DNA from: Paraprevotella sp.
GTDB taxonomy: Bacteria; Bacteroidota; Bacteroidia; Bacteroidales; Bacteroidaceae
Assembly: GCA_021205005.1 (NCBI GenBank)
Contig: JAJPYK010000277.1
Coordinates: 1-10,021 of the forward strand
Direction: 5' to 3'
DNA length: 10,021 nt
Positions 1 through 7,600 of the stretch are shown piece by piece; the first letter of the stretch is position 1, and each line of letters opens with the position of its first letter. Position numbers and translations under genes: made by a program. Below the pieces are notes generated by a model, which did no database searches, was not told where the DNA came from, and saw only the letters and a list, made by a program, of their open reading frames with translations.

Positions 1-55
1 TGAAGTTTCTGATTATTACTTTTTCAAAGTGCTTTTTGAATTATGACACACCCTC
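1..55. repeat. Right end of MITE-like repeat, copy 1 (cut by window edge)
   Basis: These bases are identical to 7943-7997, the right end of the complete element at 7818-7997; identity runs one base further and stops at 57, where this copy has A and the other G. The last 21 bases (35-55), ending in GACACACCCTC, are the terminal inverted repeat. The left part lies outside the window. The element is in the same orientation as copy 2. It abuts a run of eight A (56-63), which reads as T8 on the strand that codes for the kinase/RapZ gene ending at 90. Whether this is a short MITE or the end of a full insertion sequence cannot be decided from here. Confidence 0.8.
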
Positions 56-91
56 AAAAAAAACGGGGCTTTCTACGAAGCGGACGCCGCT
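56..91 (-). terminator. Possible weak terminator after the kinase/RapZ gene
   Basis: Just at the stop codon the minus strand has an AGCGG-CGT-CCGCT hairpin (79-91). It is followed about 15 bases later by a T8 tract (63-56). The distance between stem and T tract is too long for a textbook intrinsic terminator. Termination here is therefore plausible but weakly supported. The T tract runs directly into the end of the repeat element. Confidence 0.3.
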
Positions 92-1583
92 ACCCTTTTG
101 CGGCGGACCAATACCGCGCTATGCCTTGTTCGCGATGGCAGAGCCACACTTCGACTCCGAAGGCGGCGTGAAGATGCTCCGCCAGATGCTGGGCCGCATA
201 GACGCTGCGATGACGGCCTCCGGTGCAGCCGAACGAGAACATCAGATCGGTGAACCCGCGCTGCAAGTAGCGGGACACGTGGGCATCAGCCAACCGATAT
301 ACGCAATCCAGGAAAGTGAGGATATCGCCGTCGTCTTCCAGGAAACGGATCACCGGTGCGTCCAGTCCCGTCAGTTTCTTATAAGGTTCGTAACGGCCGG
401 GATTGTGCGTGCTGCGGCAATCGAACACGTAGCCTCCGCCGTTGCCGCTCGTATCCTCCGGGATGCCCTCGCGATAGGAAAAGCTGAACACGCGCACCTT
501 CAACGGTCCGTTGCCGTCGTAGCGCGAAGGGGCGGCGGAACCGGCCGCCGACGTCTCCCCCGCCGTTTCTTCCGACGAGAAACGTGGCAATCCGGTCAGC
601 TCCGTGAGCAGCGCGTGCAGGTAAGGATAAGGGCAGGCTCCGCCGTCGATCTGTTCGCGCAGATTCCGCACGGCCGGACGTATGCTGTCCAGAAAATGTT
701 TCTTCCCTTCGAAATAGCCCCGGAAGCCGTAGGCCCCCAGCACTTGCAGGGTGCGGAACAGGACGAAGAGCCTCAACCGTTCGCGGAAGCGCGCGGCATC
801 CGTTTCCACGTAGCGGCGGAGGGCATCCAGATAGACTTCCGCCAGCTCCTCGCGCAAGTCGGAGGGATAACGGGCCGAGGCCTGCCACAGGAAACTGGCC
901 ACATCGTATTCCACCGGTCCGCGACGCCCGCCCTGGAAGTCGATGAAGAAAGGACGTCCGTCGGCGTCGAGCATGACGTTGCGCGCCTGAAAATCGCGAT
1001 AGAGGAAGGTGTCGCTTCTCCCGGCCGACAAATCGCGGGCCATCGCACGGAAATCGGCTTCCAACTTCATTTCATGGAAGTCCAGTCCCGTGGTTTTCAG
1101 AAAACAATATTTGAAATAATTCAAGTCGAAGAAAATGCCGGTCGTGTCCATCTCTTCCTGCGGATAGCAACGGGCGAAGTCCAGCCCTTGAGCCCCGCGG
1201 ACCTGCACGTCGGGCAAGGCGGCGATCGTGCGCCGAAGCAGCCTCTTCTCTTCGTCGGAATAATGGCCGCCGCTGCGGCGCCCGTCCGCAAGCGCATCGA
1301 ACAGGCTGCGGCGACCCAGGTCGGTTTGCAGATAGCACAGACGGGAGGGCGAAACGGCCAGCACCTGCGGTACGGGCAGGCCGCACAGGCGGAAATGTTC
1401 AGCCAGATAGATGAAAGCCTCGTTCTCGTCGAGCGAGGTTCCCCGGGCACCGACGACCGTACGTCCGTCAAGGCCCGTAAAAAGGTAATAGGCCCGGTTG
1501 CTCCCGGCTCCAGGCAGGGCCTCGACAGCCGCCGGAGCGGCGCCGCACCAGTTTTCGTACAGCTTCAGCAGTTCTTCTTCCAT
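90..1583 (-). CDS. AmgK-like amino-sugar kinase fused to a RapZ C-terminal domain
   Basis: This is a 497-residue two-domain cytoplasmic protein. Residues about 5-315 form an APH/choline-kinase-like phosphotransferase. They carry a Gly-rich nucleotide loop (GAGSNRAYYLF, 25-35), the catalytic loop YRDFQARN (D197, N202) and the metal-binding IDFQGG (D215). AmgK of Pseudomonas, the nearest characterised family, phosphorylates the anomeric position of MurNAc/GlcNAc in peptidoglycan recycling. After a low-complexity linker (about 335-360) comes a domain like the C-terminal half of RapZ, with VFSFSYREG, VFDCRSTHNPG and GCTGGRHRS (452-459). In enteric RapZ that half senses glucosamine-6-phosphate and binds small RNAs. 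The N-terminal ATPase half of RapZ is absent. A TTG three codons upstream (1592) is an alternative start, but ATG at 1583 has AAAGG nine bases upstream and leaves 5 bases after the permease stop. The substrate is inferred, not shown. Confidence 0.85.
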   Translation of the reverse strand: MEEELLKLYENWCGAAPAAVEALPGAGSNRAYYLFTGLDGRTVVGARGTSLDENEAFIYLAEHFRLCGLPVPQVLAVSPSRLCYLQTDLGRRSLFDALADGRRSGGHYSDEEKRLLRRTIAALPDVQVRGAQGLDFARCYPQEEMDTTGIFFDLNYFKYCFLKTTGLDFHEMKLEADFRAMARDLSAGRSDTFLYRDFQARNVMLDADGRPFFIDFQGGRRGPVEYDVASFLWQASARYPSDLREELAEVYLDALRRYVETDAARFRERLRLFVLFRTLQVLGAYGFRGYFEGKKHFLDSIRPAVRNLREQIDGGACPYPYLHALLTELTGLPRFSSEETAGETSAAGSAAPSRYDGNGPLKVRVFSFSYREGIPEDTSGNGGGYVFDCRSTHNPGRYEPYKKLTGLDAPVIRFLEDDGDILTFLDCVYRLADAHVSRYLQRGFTDLMFSFGCTGGRHRSVYAAQHLAEHLHAAFGVEVWLCHREQGIARYWSAAKG

Positions 1584-1588
1584 CGCAC

Positions 1589-2788
1589 TCAACCTTTATG
1601 TTTCCAGATCGACAGGATCTTGGCGTGTATCACCGCGATATTGAGCACGCTGACGGCCACGCAAAGCACAATGCCCAAAGCGAAAGCCGGCCACATTCCG
1701 GCCTCTTTCATCTGCGGGAAAAGCAGGAGAATCATGTTCAGATAGTAGTCGCGCACGAGCGAGAGAAAGCCGACGGCCAGCAAGAAGACGAGCACGTTCA
1801 GCCCTATCGTCAGCAACTGATAAGGCAGGGCCACGCGCCACGGACTGTAGCCGATCAGCAGCAGGTTCTCCAGCTTCGTCGTGTTCTTCTGCACCAGGAG
1901 GTAGATGCTTAGCATCAGGATGTAGAAAGAGAGGATGCTGATGAGCAGTCCAACCGTCATCACCACTCCGGAGACGATCTTCAGGAAGTAGGTGGTCTTG
2001 CCCGCGTCTAACTTGTCGTTTTCCGTATCATAGCCTTTTTTCTGCAAGAAACGGGCGATGGCGTCGTCCGTGGAATTGTTCACTTCGACGATCAGCCTCG
2101 TGGGCGCCGTATCGGCTCCGGGGGCGTAACGCGCATTGCTCCAGCGCATGAACTCTTCGGGCACGAGGATGGTGTTCAGCCGGTTGCTGAATCCGATGAC
2201 CTTGCCCTTCATCACGTCCTCACGTCCGTTGCCGCGCAAACGCACGTTCAGGTCGAGCATGCTCACCACACCCTCGAACAGCTTGGGCAGCGATCGGCTT
2301 TGGGCGAATCCGAAATTGTAAATCGTCAGATAGCTGCGGGGGAGTATGATGGGCACCACGGGGTCGCCCTCGCGGAAGTGCCAGTCCTTCATGCCGACAT
2401 CGACATAGGAATCGGGTACGGACTCGAAAAACATGTCCGTACTCATCGCGGCCATGCCCTCCACGCCCATGCTCGCGCTCACGTTGTACTGGCTCGAGGT
2501 AAAGACTCCCACGCTCTTGCAGAACTTCTGCGACCGTATCTCGTCGATGTCGTCGGCCGAGAAGGTGCTGCTGCGCCCGCTGAAGGAGCTTACCATGCTG
2601 ATGCGTTTGGAGATGATGAGATAATCTTTCTTGATGAAGCTGTCGCCTTGGGTAAATACCGGCGCCACGTCGCAATAGAATTGCAAACTCAGCAGCACGA
2701 TGAGCATGCCCAGCAGGTTGGCGAAAAAGAAACCGGCGAACTGAGGTACGCTGATATGCCGCCGCAGTAATTTCCAAACCAATGTCAT
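1589..2788 (-). CDS. FtsX/MacB-like ABC transporter permease
   Basis: This 399-residue membrane protein has the four-helix layout of the FtsX/MacB/LolC permease superfamily. One N-terminal helix spans residues about 18-38, followed by a large extracytoplasmic domain (about 40-268). Three helices follow at about 270-298, 322-346 and 366-390. The segment between helices 2 and 3 (TTKLENLLLIGYSPWRV) is the usual cytoplasmic coupling loop of the family. The start codon overlaps the stop of the ATPase gene by four bases (ATGA), which supports a dedicated ATPase-permease pair. Proteins of this type usually do not import solutes. They move lipoproteins or peptides, or pass mechanical signals to periplasmic partners such as peptidoglycan hydrolases. 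I cannot tell which applies here. The flanking DUF4836 protein is a candidate partner. Confidence 0.85.
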   Translation of the reverse strand: MTLVWKLLRRHISVPQFAGFFFANLLGMLIVLLSLQFYCDVAPVFTQGDSFIKKDYLIISKRISMVSSFSGRSSTFSADDIDEIRSQKFCKSVGVFTSSQYNVSASMGVEGMAAMSTDMFFESVPDSYVDVGMKDWHFREGDPVVPIILPRSYLTIYNFGFAQSRSLPKLFEGVVSMLDLNVRLRGNGREDVMKGKVIGFSNRLNTILVPEEFMRWSNARYAPGADTAPTRLIVEVNNSTDDAIARFLQKKGYDTENDKLDAGKTTYFLKIVSGVVMTVGLLISILSFYILMLSIYLLVQKNTTKLENLLLIGYSPWRVALPYQLLTIGLNVLVFLLAVGFLSLVRDYYLNMILLLFPQMKEAGMWPAFALGIVLCVAVSVLNIAVIHAKILSIWKHKG

Positions 2789-3429
2789 AAGCTGAATGTT
2801 TTTTCGTAGTCCAACGTCATGTGTTTGCCGATGCTGGTGACGATCACGCCCGCGCCTTGCGCACGGGCTTCGGTCATCATGATTTCACCCATGATGCGCC
2901 CGTTGGCGTCGTCGAGATGGCTGACAGGCTCGTCGGCCAGCAGAAAATCAAAAGGCTGCACCAAAGCGCGGATCATGGCCACACGCTGTTGCTGTCCGAA
3001 GCTCATCCGCCCCACGGGGGCGTTCAGCTTGTCGCCGATGCCGAGGGCTCCGAACCACTCTTCGATCTGCCGGCGTTTCTTGGACCCCGTCAGGTTGTTC
3101 TTGATGGCCACATTCTCATAAGCGGTCAGCTCGGGAAACAGGCGCAGTTCCTGAAACAGGATGCTCAGCGAACGTTTTCGGATATCCACCCAGTCTTTCA
3201 CCTTGTGCTGCCGGATGTTTTTCCCGTCGAAGCAGATGATGCCCTGATAATCGTTACGGTAGCCGATAATGTAACTGCACAGGGAGGACTTACCCGTACC
3301 GGAATTGGCCTCGACCAGATACAGATGCCCTCTCTCGAAAGTGACGTCCCGATGCCAGACGTCACTGTAAATATCATCGCGCAAGGCGAACACCTCGGGC
3401 AATGTATTCTTCAACTCTATCTTTTCCAT
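2785..3429 (-). CDS. ABC transporter ATP-binding protein with degenerate motifs
   Basis: This 214-residue single nucleotide-binding domain belongs to the LolD/FtsE/MacB type and is presumably the ATPase for the overlapping FtsX-like permease. Motifs appear in order. Walker A is ANSGTGKSS (41-49), where the first glycine of the consensus is alanine. The Q-loop is LFQELRLFPELTAYENV (Q93). The signature is MSFGQQQR (142-149), where the usual SGG is SFG. Walker B is DFLLADEP with catalytic E167. The switch-histidine position after IVT reads S199 (VIVTSIGKH), so the histidine is missing or displaced. Lysine 47 and the Walker B carboxylates are kept, so ATP binding should survive, but turnover may be slow. 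The ATG shares one base with the stop of the DUF4836 gene (TAATG), which suggests coupled translation. Confidence 0.88.
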   Translation of the reverse strand: MEKIELKNTLPEVFALRDDIYSDVWHRDVTFERGHLYLVEANSGTGKSSLCSYIIGYRNDYQGIICFDGKNIRQHKVKDWVDIRKRSLSILFQELRLFPELTAYENVAIKNNLTGSKKRRQIEEWFGALGIGDKLNAPVGRMSFGQQQRVAMIRALVQPFDFLLADEPVSHLDDANGRIMGEIMMTEARAQGAGVIVTSIGKHMTLDYEKTFSL

Positions 3430-4925
3430 TATTTTAAAAGTTCATTCCAAATGTTTATACCGTTTTGCGCACGCAACTCCAAAGTGAGATGGCGGGCGTC
3501 GGTCGAACGCAGCACCAACTCGCCGAAACGGTCGAGCAGAAAGGCTCCCCCTTCCTGCGCCCCTCCTTTCCAGAAGGCGGCGATCTCGGGCTGCTGCTTC
3601 AACCGGTTCAGATTGACCCACAGGAAAAAGCGGTTGCCCTTGATCTCCGACTTCCACGGCGCAAGCACCTCGGTCTTGCGTGAGAGTACGTTCTGCGACA
3701 AGGCTTCGTCGGGGGTGACGTACAACGTCCGGTCCTTTACTCCGAAATAGGCCTGTATGCCGTTGGCGGCCAGATAGAAGCGCTGGTCTCCGCAATCGCG
3801 GAAGGTACACATGCCGGTGCGCATCGCGCTCTCGCGCCAATAACCGGCCTGCTTCAGAAAGTCCGTCCGGGCCAGCCGTGCCGTCAGGAGCGCCTGCCCC
3901 CAGTCGCGCGAGGAGAGTGAACGCAGCGTCACGGCCACATCGCCTTTGATGCTGCCGATCATGAGATCGGCGTCCACACTCATATTCAGTCCCAGCAGCA
4001 GGGTGCGCATGGCGGGATTGTCGCGCAGTTGTTTCAGCAAAGCCTGCCCGTCCAGTCCGGCACAGCCCCATGCCAGGGCGTCGTCGGGGACATAATCGGC
4101 GTATTCTCCGGTCAGATGCCCGTCGAGAAGTACCAGCCGGTCGTAATAGGCATTGATCTCGGCATTATCGGAGTGCATCTCGGCATTCACCGTGACGCCT
4201 TGTTTCTCCACGTGCACGTCGGCCACCAGATGCACGTCGGCCAGATTAGCATGGTCGGGCAACCCGATCTTGAAACTGTCGTCGTAGAACACGGGGAGAA
4301 GGTCTAATTGGGACACGAACAAAACGGCGTCATCTTTCCGCGAAAGCTCCGCATAGACGGGAGAAGACAGCCCGCTGTCTTCGTGGCTCTGCCTGAAACA
4401 GGTCAGGATATACAGCCTCAAATTGTCCATGTCGGCCGGCAAACTGGGTCCCATCACCATCAGAGCCTTCCGGTTGAAGCCGATCAGCCAACGATCTCCC
4501 CAAACGGTCCAACGGCATCCTCCCGGCTCTTCGACCGGCGTACACCGGCCTTGCTTCGCCGCATCGGCGAAGAAGGAGGCTACCTCGTCGTCATCGGACA
4601 CCGGCAACAAAAAACCGAAATCTTCGTGGGAGGATACGAACGCATAGGCTTTTTTAGACCAGTCTATGCCGACATCCGATACGTTTTTTCCTTCGGGCAG
4701 GAGTTTTTTCCAGACGTCGGAGGTCAGACCGGCTTCTTTCGACAGCTTATTCCAATCGACCGAAACCAAAGCCTTGGGACGTGACGGCAGGGCCTGCAAA
4801 TATCCCTCCGCGGTGAACGACCGATAGGCCCAGAATGCGCCGCCACACAATACGGCAAGGATCACGACGATCCCTATCACTTTTTTATTTTTCATCCTTT
4901 TATTTTTTTTCTCTTTTCCCATCAT
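3429..4925 (-). CDS. DUF4836-family membrane-anchored protein
   Basis: This 498-residue protein has a lysine-rich N-terminus, a hydrophobic segment at about residues 15-34 (VIGIVVILAVLCGGAFW) and a long hydrophilic body predicted to lie outside the cytoplasmic membrane. The motif YADYVPDDALAWGCAGLDG around residue 280 and the following strand-rich region resemble the DUF4836 family of Bacteroidetes envelope proteins, whose function is unknown. A cysteine inside the hydrophobic segment (AVLC) is a poor lipobox because leucine precedes it, so a membrane anchor is more likely than a lipoprotein. Two ATG codons in a row (4925 and 4922) and one at 4895 could start translation. The first overlaps the rsmE stop by four bases and is chosen for that reason. 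Its place directly before an ABC ATPase-permease pair suggests, by context only, that it works with that complex. Confidence 0.75.
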   Translation of the reverse strand: MMGKEKKNKRMKNKKVIGIVVILAVLCGGAFWAYRSFTAEGYLQALPSRPKALVSVDWNKLSKEAGLTSDVWKKLLPEGKNVSDVGIDWSKKAYAFVSSHEDFGFLLPVSDDDEVASFFADAAKQGRCTPVEEPGGCRWTVWGDRWLIGFNRKALMVMGPSLPADMDNLRLYILTCFRQSHEDSGLSSPVYAELSRKDDAVLFVSQLDLLPVFYDDSFKIGLPDHANLADVHLVADVHVEKQGVTVNAEMHSDNAEINAYYDRLVLLDGHLTGEYADYVPDDALAWGCAGLDGQALLKQLRDNPAMRTLLLGLNMSVDADLMIGSIKGDVAVTLRSLSSRDWGQALLTARLARTDFLKQAGYWRESAMRTGMCTFRDCGDQRFYLAANGIQAYFGVKDRTLYVTPDEALSQNVLSRKTEVLAPWKSEIKGNRFFLWVNLNRLKQQPEIAAFWKGGAQEGGAFLLDRFGELVLRSTDARHLTLELRAQNGINIWNELLK

Positions 4926-5683
4926 CGGGCATGCTTGATGTGCATCAGGTGCACGGCGACCAGAGCGGCCGTCTCCGTGCGCAGCCGGCTCCGTCCGAGA
5001 CTGACGGAACGGAACCCGCAGGACAGGGCTTTCCGCACCTCGTCCACGCTGAAATCCCCTTCGGGCCCGACCATGACCACGGCGTCTGCGCAGGGGTCGA
5101 GCTGGTCGAACAGGAAGGGTTTTCCGCTCTCCATCGTCTTATCTTCGTCGGCTTTGGCCTCCCCTCGTATATCGGCCTCATCATAGCAATGGGCGATGAA
5201 CTTCTGTCCGGTGAAGTCGCGGGCGACAAAATGCCCGAAATGCTCCATCCCGTGGCACAGGGGCTTGAAGGCCTTATGACTTTGTTTCATGGCCGCCACC
5301 AGAATCTTCTCTATGCGTTCCGTCTTGACGACCTTACGTTCGGAATAGTCGCAATCCAGGAAAGTAAGTTCGTCGAAACCGATTTCCGTGGCTTTCTCGG
5401 CCAACCATTCCATACGGTCGATATTCTTGGTAGGCGCGACGGCCAGATGCAAATGTCCGTTCCATTCCGGCTGCCGCTCCGTCTCTTCCAGGATTCGGAA
5501 GGCACAGCGTTTGCCGGCCGTGGAAACGATCTCGGCCCGATATAAATGTCCGGCTCCGTCTGTCAGACGGATCTCGTCTCCCGTCTGCAACCTCAGGACA
5601 CGCAGACAATGAGCCGCCTCATCGGGAGGCAACTCGGAGGTATGACCGACGTCGGGCGCATAAAAAAAATGGATTTCTTTCAT
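4922..5683 (-). CDS. rsmE: 16S rRNA (uracil-1498-N3)-methyltransferase RsmE
   Basis: This 253-residue protein has the usual length of RsmE, the SPOUT-family enzyme that makes m3U1498 in 16S rRNA using S-adenosylmethionine. The N-terminal PUA-like part has HCLRVLRLQTGD (25-36) and TDGAGHLY. The catalytic half shows APTKNIDRMEWLAEKATEIG (83-102), the AMKQSHK helix (131-137), VGPEGDFS (205-212) and the C-terminal knot SLGRSRLRTETAA (228-240) that holds the cofactor. All key motifs are intact. The start overlaps the stop of the DUF151 gene as ATGA, and its own stop overlaps the next gene in the same way. It acts on the 30S subunit in the cytoplasm and has no obvious functional link to its downstream neighbours. 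Confidence 0.96.
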   Translation of the reverse strand: MKEIHFFYAPDVGHTSELPPDEAAHCLRVLRLQTGDEIRLTDGAGHLYRAEIVSTAGKRCAFRILEETERQPEWNGHLHLAVAPTKNIDRMEWLAEKATEIGFDELTFLDCDYSERKVVKTERIEKILVAAMKQSHKAFKPLCHGMEHFGHFVARDFTGQKFIAHCYDEADIRGEAKADEDKTMESGKPFLFDQLDPCADAVVMVGPEGDFSVDEVRKALSCGFRSVSLGRSRLRTETAALVAVHLMHIKHAR

Positions 5684-6240
5684 TTTCGTCGTTCTATTTC
5701 GTCACGCAACTGAGAGGCCAATTCATAGTTCTCGTCTTCAATGGCTCGGTTCAAGGCCTCTTGCAGCGCCTCTATGTTCACCGAATTGACCGGGATGGAA
5801 TATGTGCCGTCGCCTATTTCGCGCATGTATTGCTGTTCCAGCAAAGACTCGCTGATGGTGATCGGACAGTCAAAAGTATAGGCCAGCAGCAGACAGTCGG
5901 AGGCTTTTCCGTAGCGGATCATGTGCATCGCTCCCTGAACATGATAGAGCAGATGACAATACGTGACGCCGGCCTGTACCGCGGCGATCCGCACTTCGAC
6001 GAGATTCATATCGCATTGATGGAACATGAGTTTCATGATGTCTGCCATGGAAGAGGGCAAAGAAATGCTCCCTCTCATGCCTTTCATCTTCATCAGCAGT
6101 TGAAAGGCTTCACATAGCTCCAAGAGAACAGGAAGGATACGACGCCCGTCCTGTTCTTTCAGTATGGCTAAATATACAGCACCGTCCTTTGCACATTTGG
6201 TCACTGTCTGCACTTTCAGTTCTTTTATCTCTTCATTCAT
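5680..6240 (-). CDS. Bifunctional nuclease (DUF151) protein with C-terminal UVR motif
   Basis: This 186-residue protein contains a DUF151/BFN domain (about 5-135; RILPVLLELCEA and MADIMKLMFHQ are typical stretches). A UVR motif follows (about 155-186; EALQEALNRAIEDENYELASQLRDE in outline), the short coiled helix pair by which UvrB and UvrC contact each other. DUF151 proteins are reported to have DNase/RNase activity in some organisms. The UVR motif suggests binding to a Uvr or Clp-type partner, but no substrate is known for this combination. It is small and soluble, with no signal peptide. The ATG overlaps the nupG stop by four bases. I am sure of the domain architecture and unsure of the cellular role. 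Confidence 0.9.
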   Translation of the reverse strand: MNEEIKELKVQTVTKCAKDGAVYLAILKEQDGRRILPVLLELCEAFQLLMKMKGMRGSISLPSSMADIMKLMFHQCDMNLVEVRIAAVQAGVTYCHLLYHVQGAMHMIRYGKASDCLLLAYTFDCPITISESLLEQQYMREIGDGTYSIPVNSVNIEALQEALNRAIEDENYELASQLRDEIERRK

Positions 6241-7523
6241 TTGTTTTTATACTCCCCTCTCGGGACATGTTTGTACTTGAAAAGCATGGAGCAGAGCACG
6301 GCTACGACCAAAGCATAGACGGCAAAAGCGATCCAACAGGTATTCCATCCGGAAATCATATCCTCTCCCGAAGCGGTCGGAGGCAGACTGTAAACGAAAT
6401 GATTGATCACCGCCTGTGCGGACAATGTGCCGATGGTAGCCCCCAGACCGTTGGTCATCATCATGAACAGTCCTTGGGCACTGCTCCTTATGCTGATATC
6501 GGTTTCTTTATCCACAAACAAAGAACCGGAAATATTGAAGAAATCGAAGGCTACTCCGTAGACTAACATGGACAAGATGAAGAGCCATACCCCCGACCCC
6601 GGATTGCCCAAGGCAAAAAAGCCGAAACGGAATACCCATGCCACCATGGCGATAAGCATGACCCGCTTGATGCCGAAACGTCCCAAGAAGAAAGGTATGA
6701 GCAGAATGCAGCATGTCTCACTGATCTGAGAAATGGAAATCAGGATGTTGGCATGCTGTACGCCGAAAGTATCGGCATATCCGGGTATGCTGCCGAACGA
6801 TGAGATGAAAGGATTGGCAAAACCGTTGGTGATTTGCAGGCAAATGCCCAGACACATGGAAAAAATGAAGAAATAGGCCATGCGTTTCTTCTTGAAAAGC
6901 ATGAAGGCACGCAGCCCCAAAGCTTCCGTCAGGCTCTTGTGCTCGGCAGAACGGTTCACCGGACAGGCGGGAAGCGTGAGGGCATAAACCGCAAGAAGCA
7001 GGCTCAAAAGGCCGGAAACAGCGAATTGTCCCACGTGCTCCTGCATACCTCCCAGATCTACCGCCCACATCGCGCAGATAAATCCCACGGTGCCGAACAC
7101 GCGGATGGGAGGGAATTCTTTCACCGTATCCAACCCCGCTCCTTCCAAAGCCGAGTAGGCTACGGAATTGGCCAAGGCTATGGTCGGCTTGAAAAAAGCC
7201 ACACTTAAAGCGTATAAAGTGAAAAGGATGGAAAACGAGGCCTCGGTCCCGGCGCTACTACCGTAAAAGAACACGCTCAGCATGAACAGGCCTGCCAGGA
7301 AATGACAAATGCCCAGAACTTTCTGTCCTTCGATCCAACGGTCCGCAATAATCCCGATGAGAGCCGGCATAAAGAGAGACACGATGCCCTGAACAGAATA
7401 AAACCAGCCGATATTCACAGCCATCCCTATTTTCACCAAGTAACTTCCCATAGAGGTCAGATAAGCCCCCCATACGGCAAACTCAAGGACGTTCATTACC
7501 GTCAAGCGCACCTTTAAATTCAT
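6237..7523 (-). CDS. nupG: Nucleoside:H+ symporter, NupG family
   Basis: This 428-residue major facilitator protein with about twelve membrane helices imports nucleosides with protons across the inner membrane. It matches remembered E. coli NupG over the whole length. Shared stretches include the MNLK start, FPPIRVFGTVGFI with MWAVDL (NupG: FPPIRIWGTIGFI), KKRMAYFFIFSMCLG and LQITN. Others are VQHANILISISQISET, AFDFFNISGSLFVDKE and the end FKYKHV. It is the first gene of the seven-gene unit. A Bacteroides-type promoter lies 40-75 bases upstream, and AGGAG sits only two bases before the ATG. XapB-like xanthosine transport is the nearest alternative, since the families are closely related. Nucleoside import has no evident link to the envelope genes downstream. 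Confidence 0.9.
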   Translation of the reverse strand: MNLKVRLTVMNVLEFAVWGAYLTSMGSYLVKIGMAVNIGWFYSVQGIVSLFMPALIGIIADRWIEGQKVLGICHFLAGLFMLSVFFYGSSAGTEASFSILFTLYALSVAFFKPTIALANSVAYSALEGAGLDTVKEFPPIRVFGTVGFICAMWAVDLGGMQEHVGQFAVSGLLSLLLAVYALTLPACPVNRSAEHKSLTEALGLRAFMLFKKKRMAYFFIFSMCLGICLQITNGFANPFISSFGSIPGYADTFGVQHANILISISQISETCCILLIPFFLGRFGIKRVMLIAMVAWVFRFGFFALGNPGSGVWLFILSMLVYGVAFDFFNISGSLFVDKETDISIRSSAQGLFMMMTNGLGATIGTLSAQAVINHFVYSLPPTASGEDMISGWNTCWIAFAVYALVVAVLCSMLFKYKHVPRGEYKNK

Positions 7524-7525
7524 AG

Positions 7526-7530
7526 CTCCT
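7526..7530 (-). promoter_or_regulatory. Ribosome binding site of nupG
   Basis: AGGAG stands two bases before the ATG at 7523. The spacing is short for a Shine-Dalgarno site, but such strong purine matches are uncommon in this window, so it supports the chosen start. Confidence 0.45.
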
Positions 7531-7564
7531 ATATTTTAAGCAATCCACAATCTCCTTTCACATG

Positions 7565-7600
7565 CAAACTTACAGAAAAAAAATTGTTTTCATGCGCAAA
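7565..7600 (-). promoter_or_regulatory. Putative Bacteroides-type promoter of the nupG operon
   Basis: On the minus strand TAAGTTTGC (7572-7564) matches the Bacteroides -7 element TAnnTTTG, followed by a pyrimidine. An upstream TTTG (7600-7597) could be the -33 element, but the 24-base spacing is longer than usual, so that half is weak. Transcription would begin near 7555-7560, giving a 5' leader of roughly 35 bases that contains the AGGAG site. Confidence 0.5.

Noticed and set aside
36..1745. A 569-codon open frame on the plus strand
   Set aside because: It lies wholly antisense to the kinase/RapZ gene and part of the permease, begins inside the repeat element, is Arg/Ala/Gln-rich with no recognisable domain, and is a by-product of the GC-rich codon use of the minus-strand genes.
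4860..4925. A lipobox in the DUF4836 protein (AVLC)
   Set aside because: The residue before the cysteine is leucine instead of Gly, Ala or Ser, so signal peptidase II cleavage is doubtful; a simple membrane anchor fits better.
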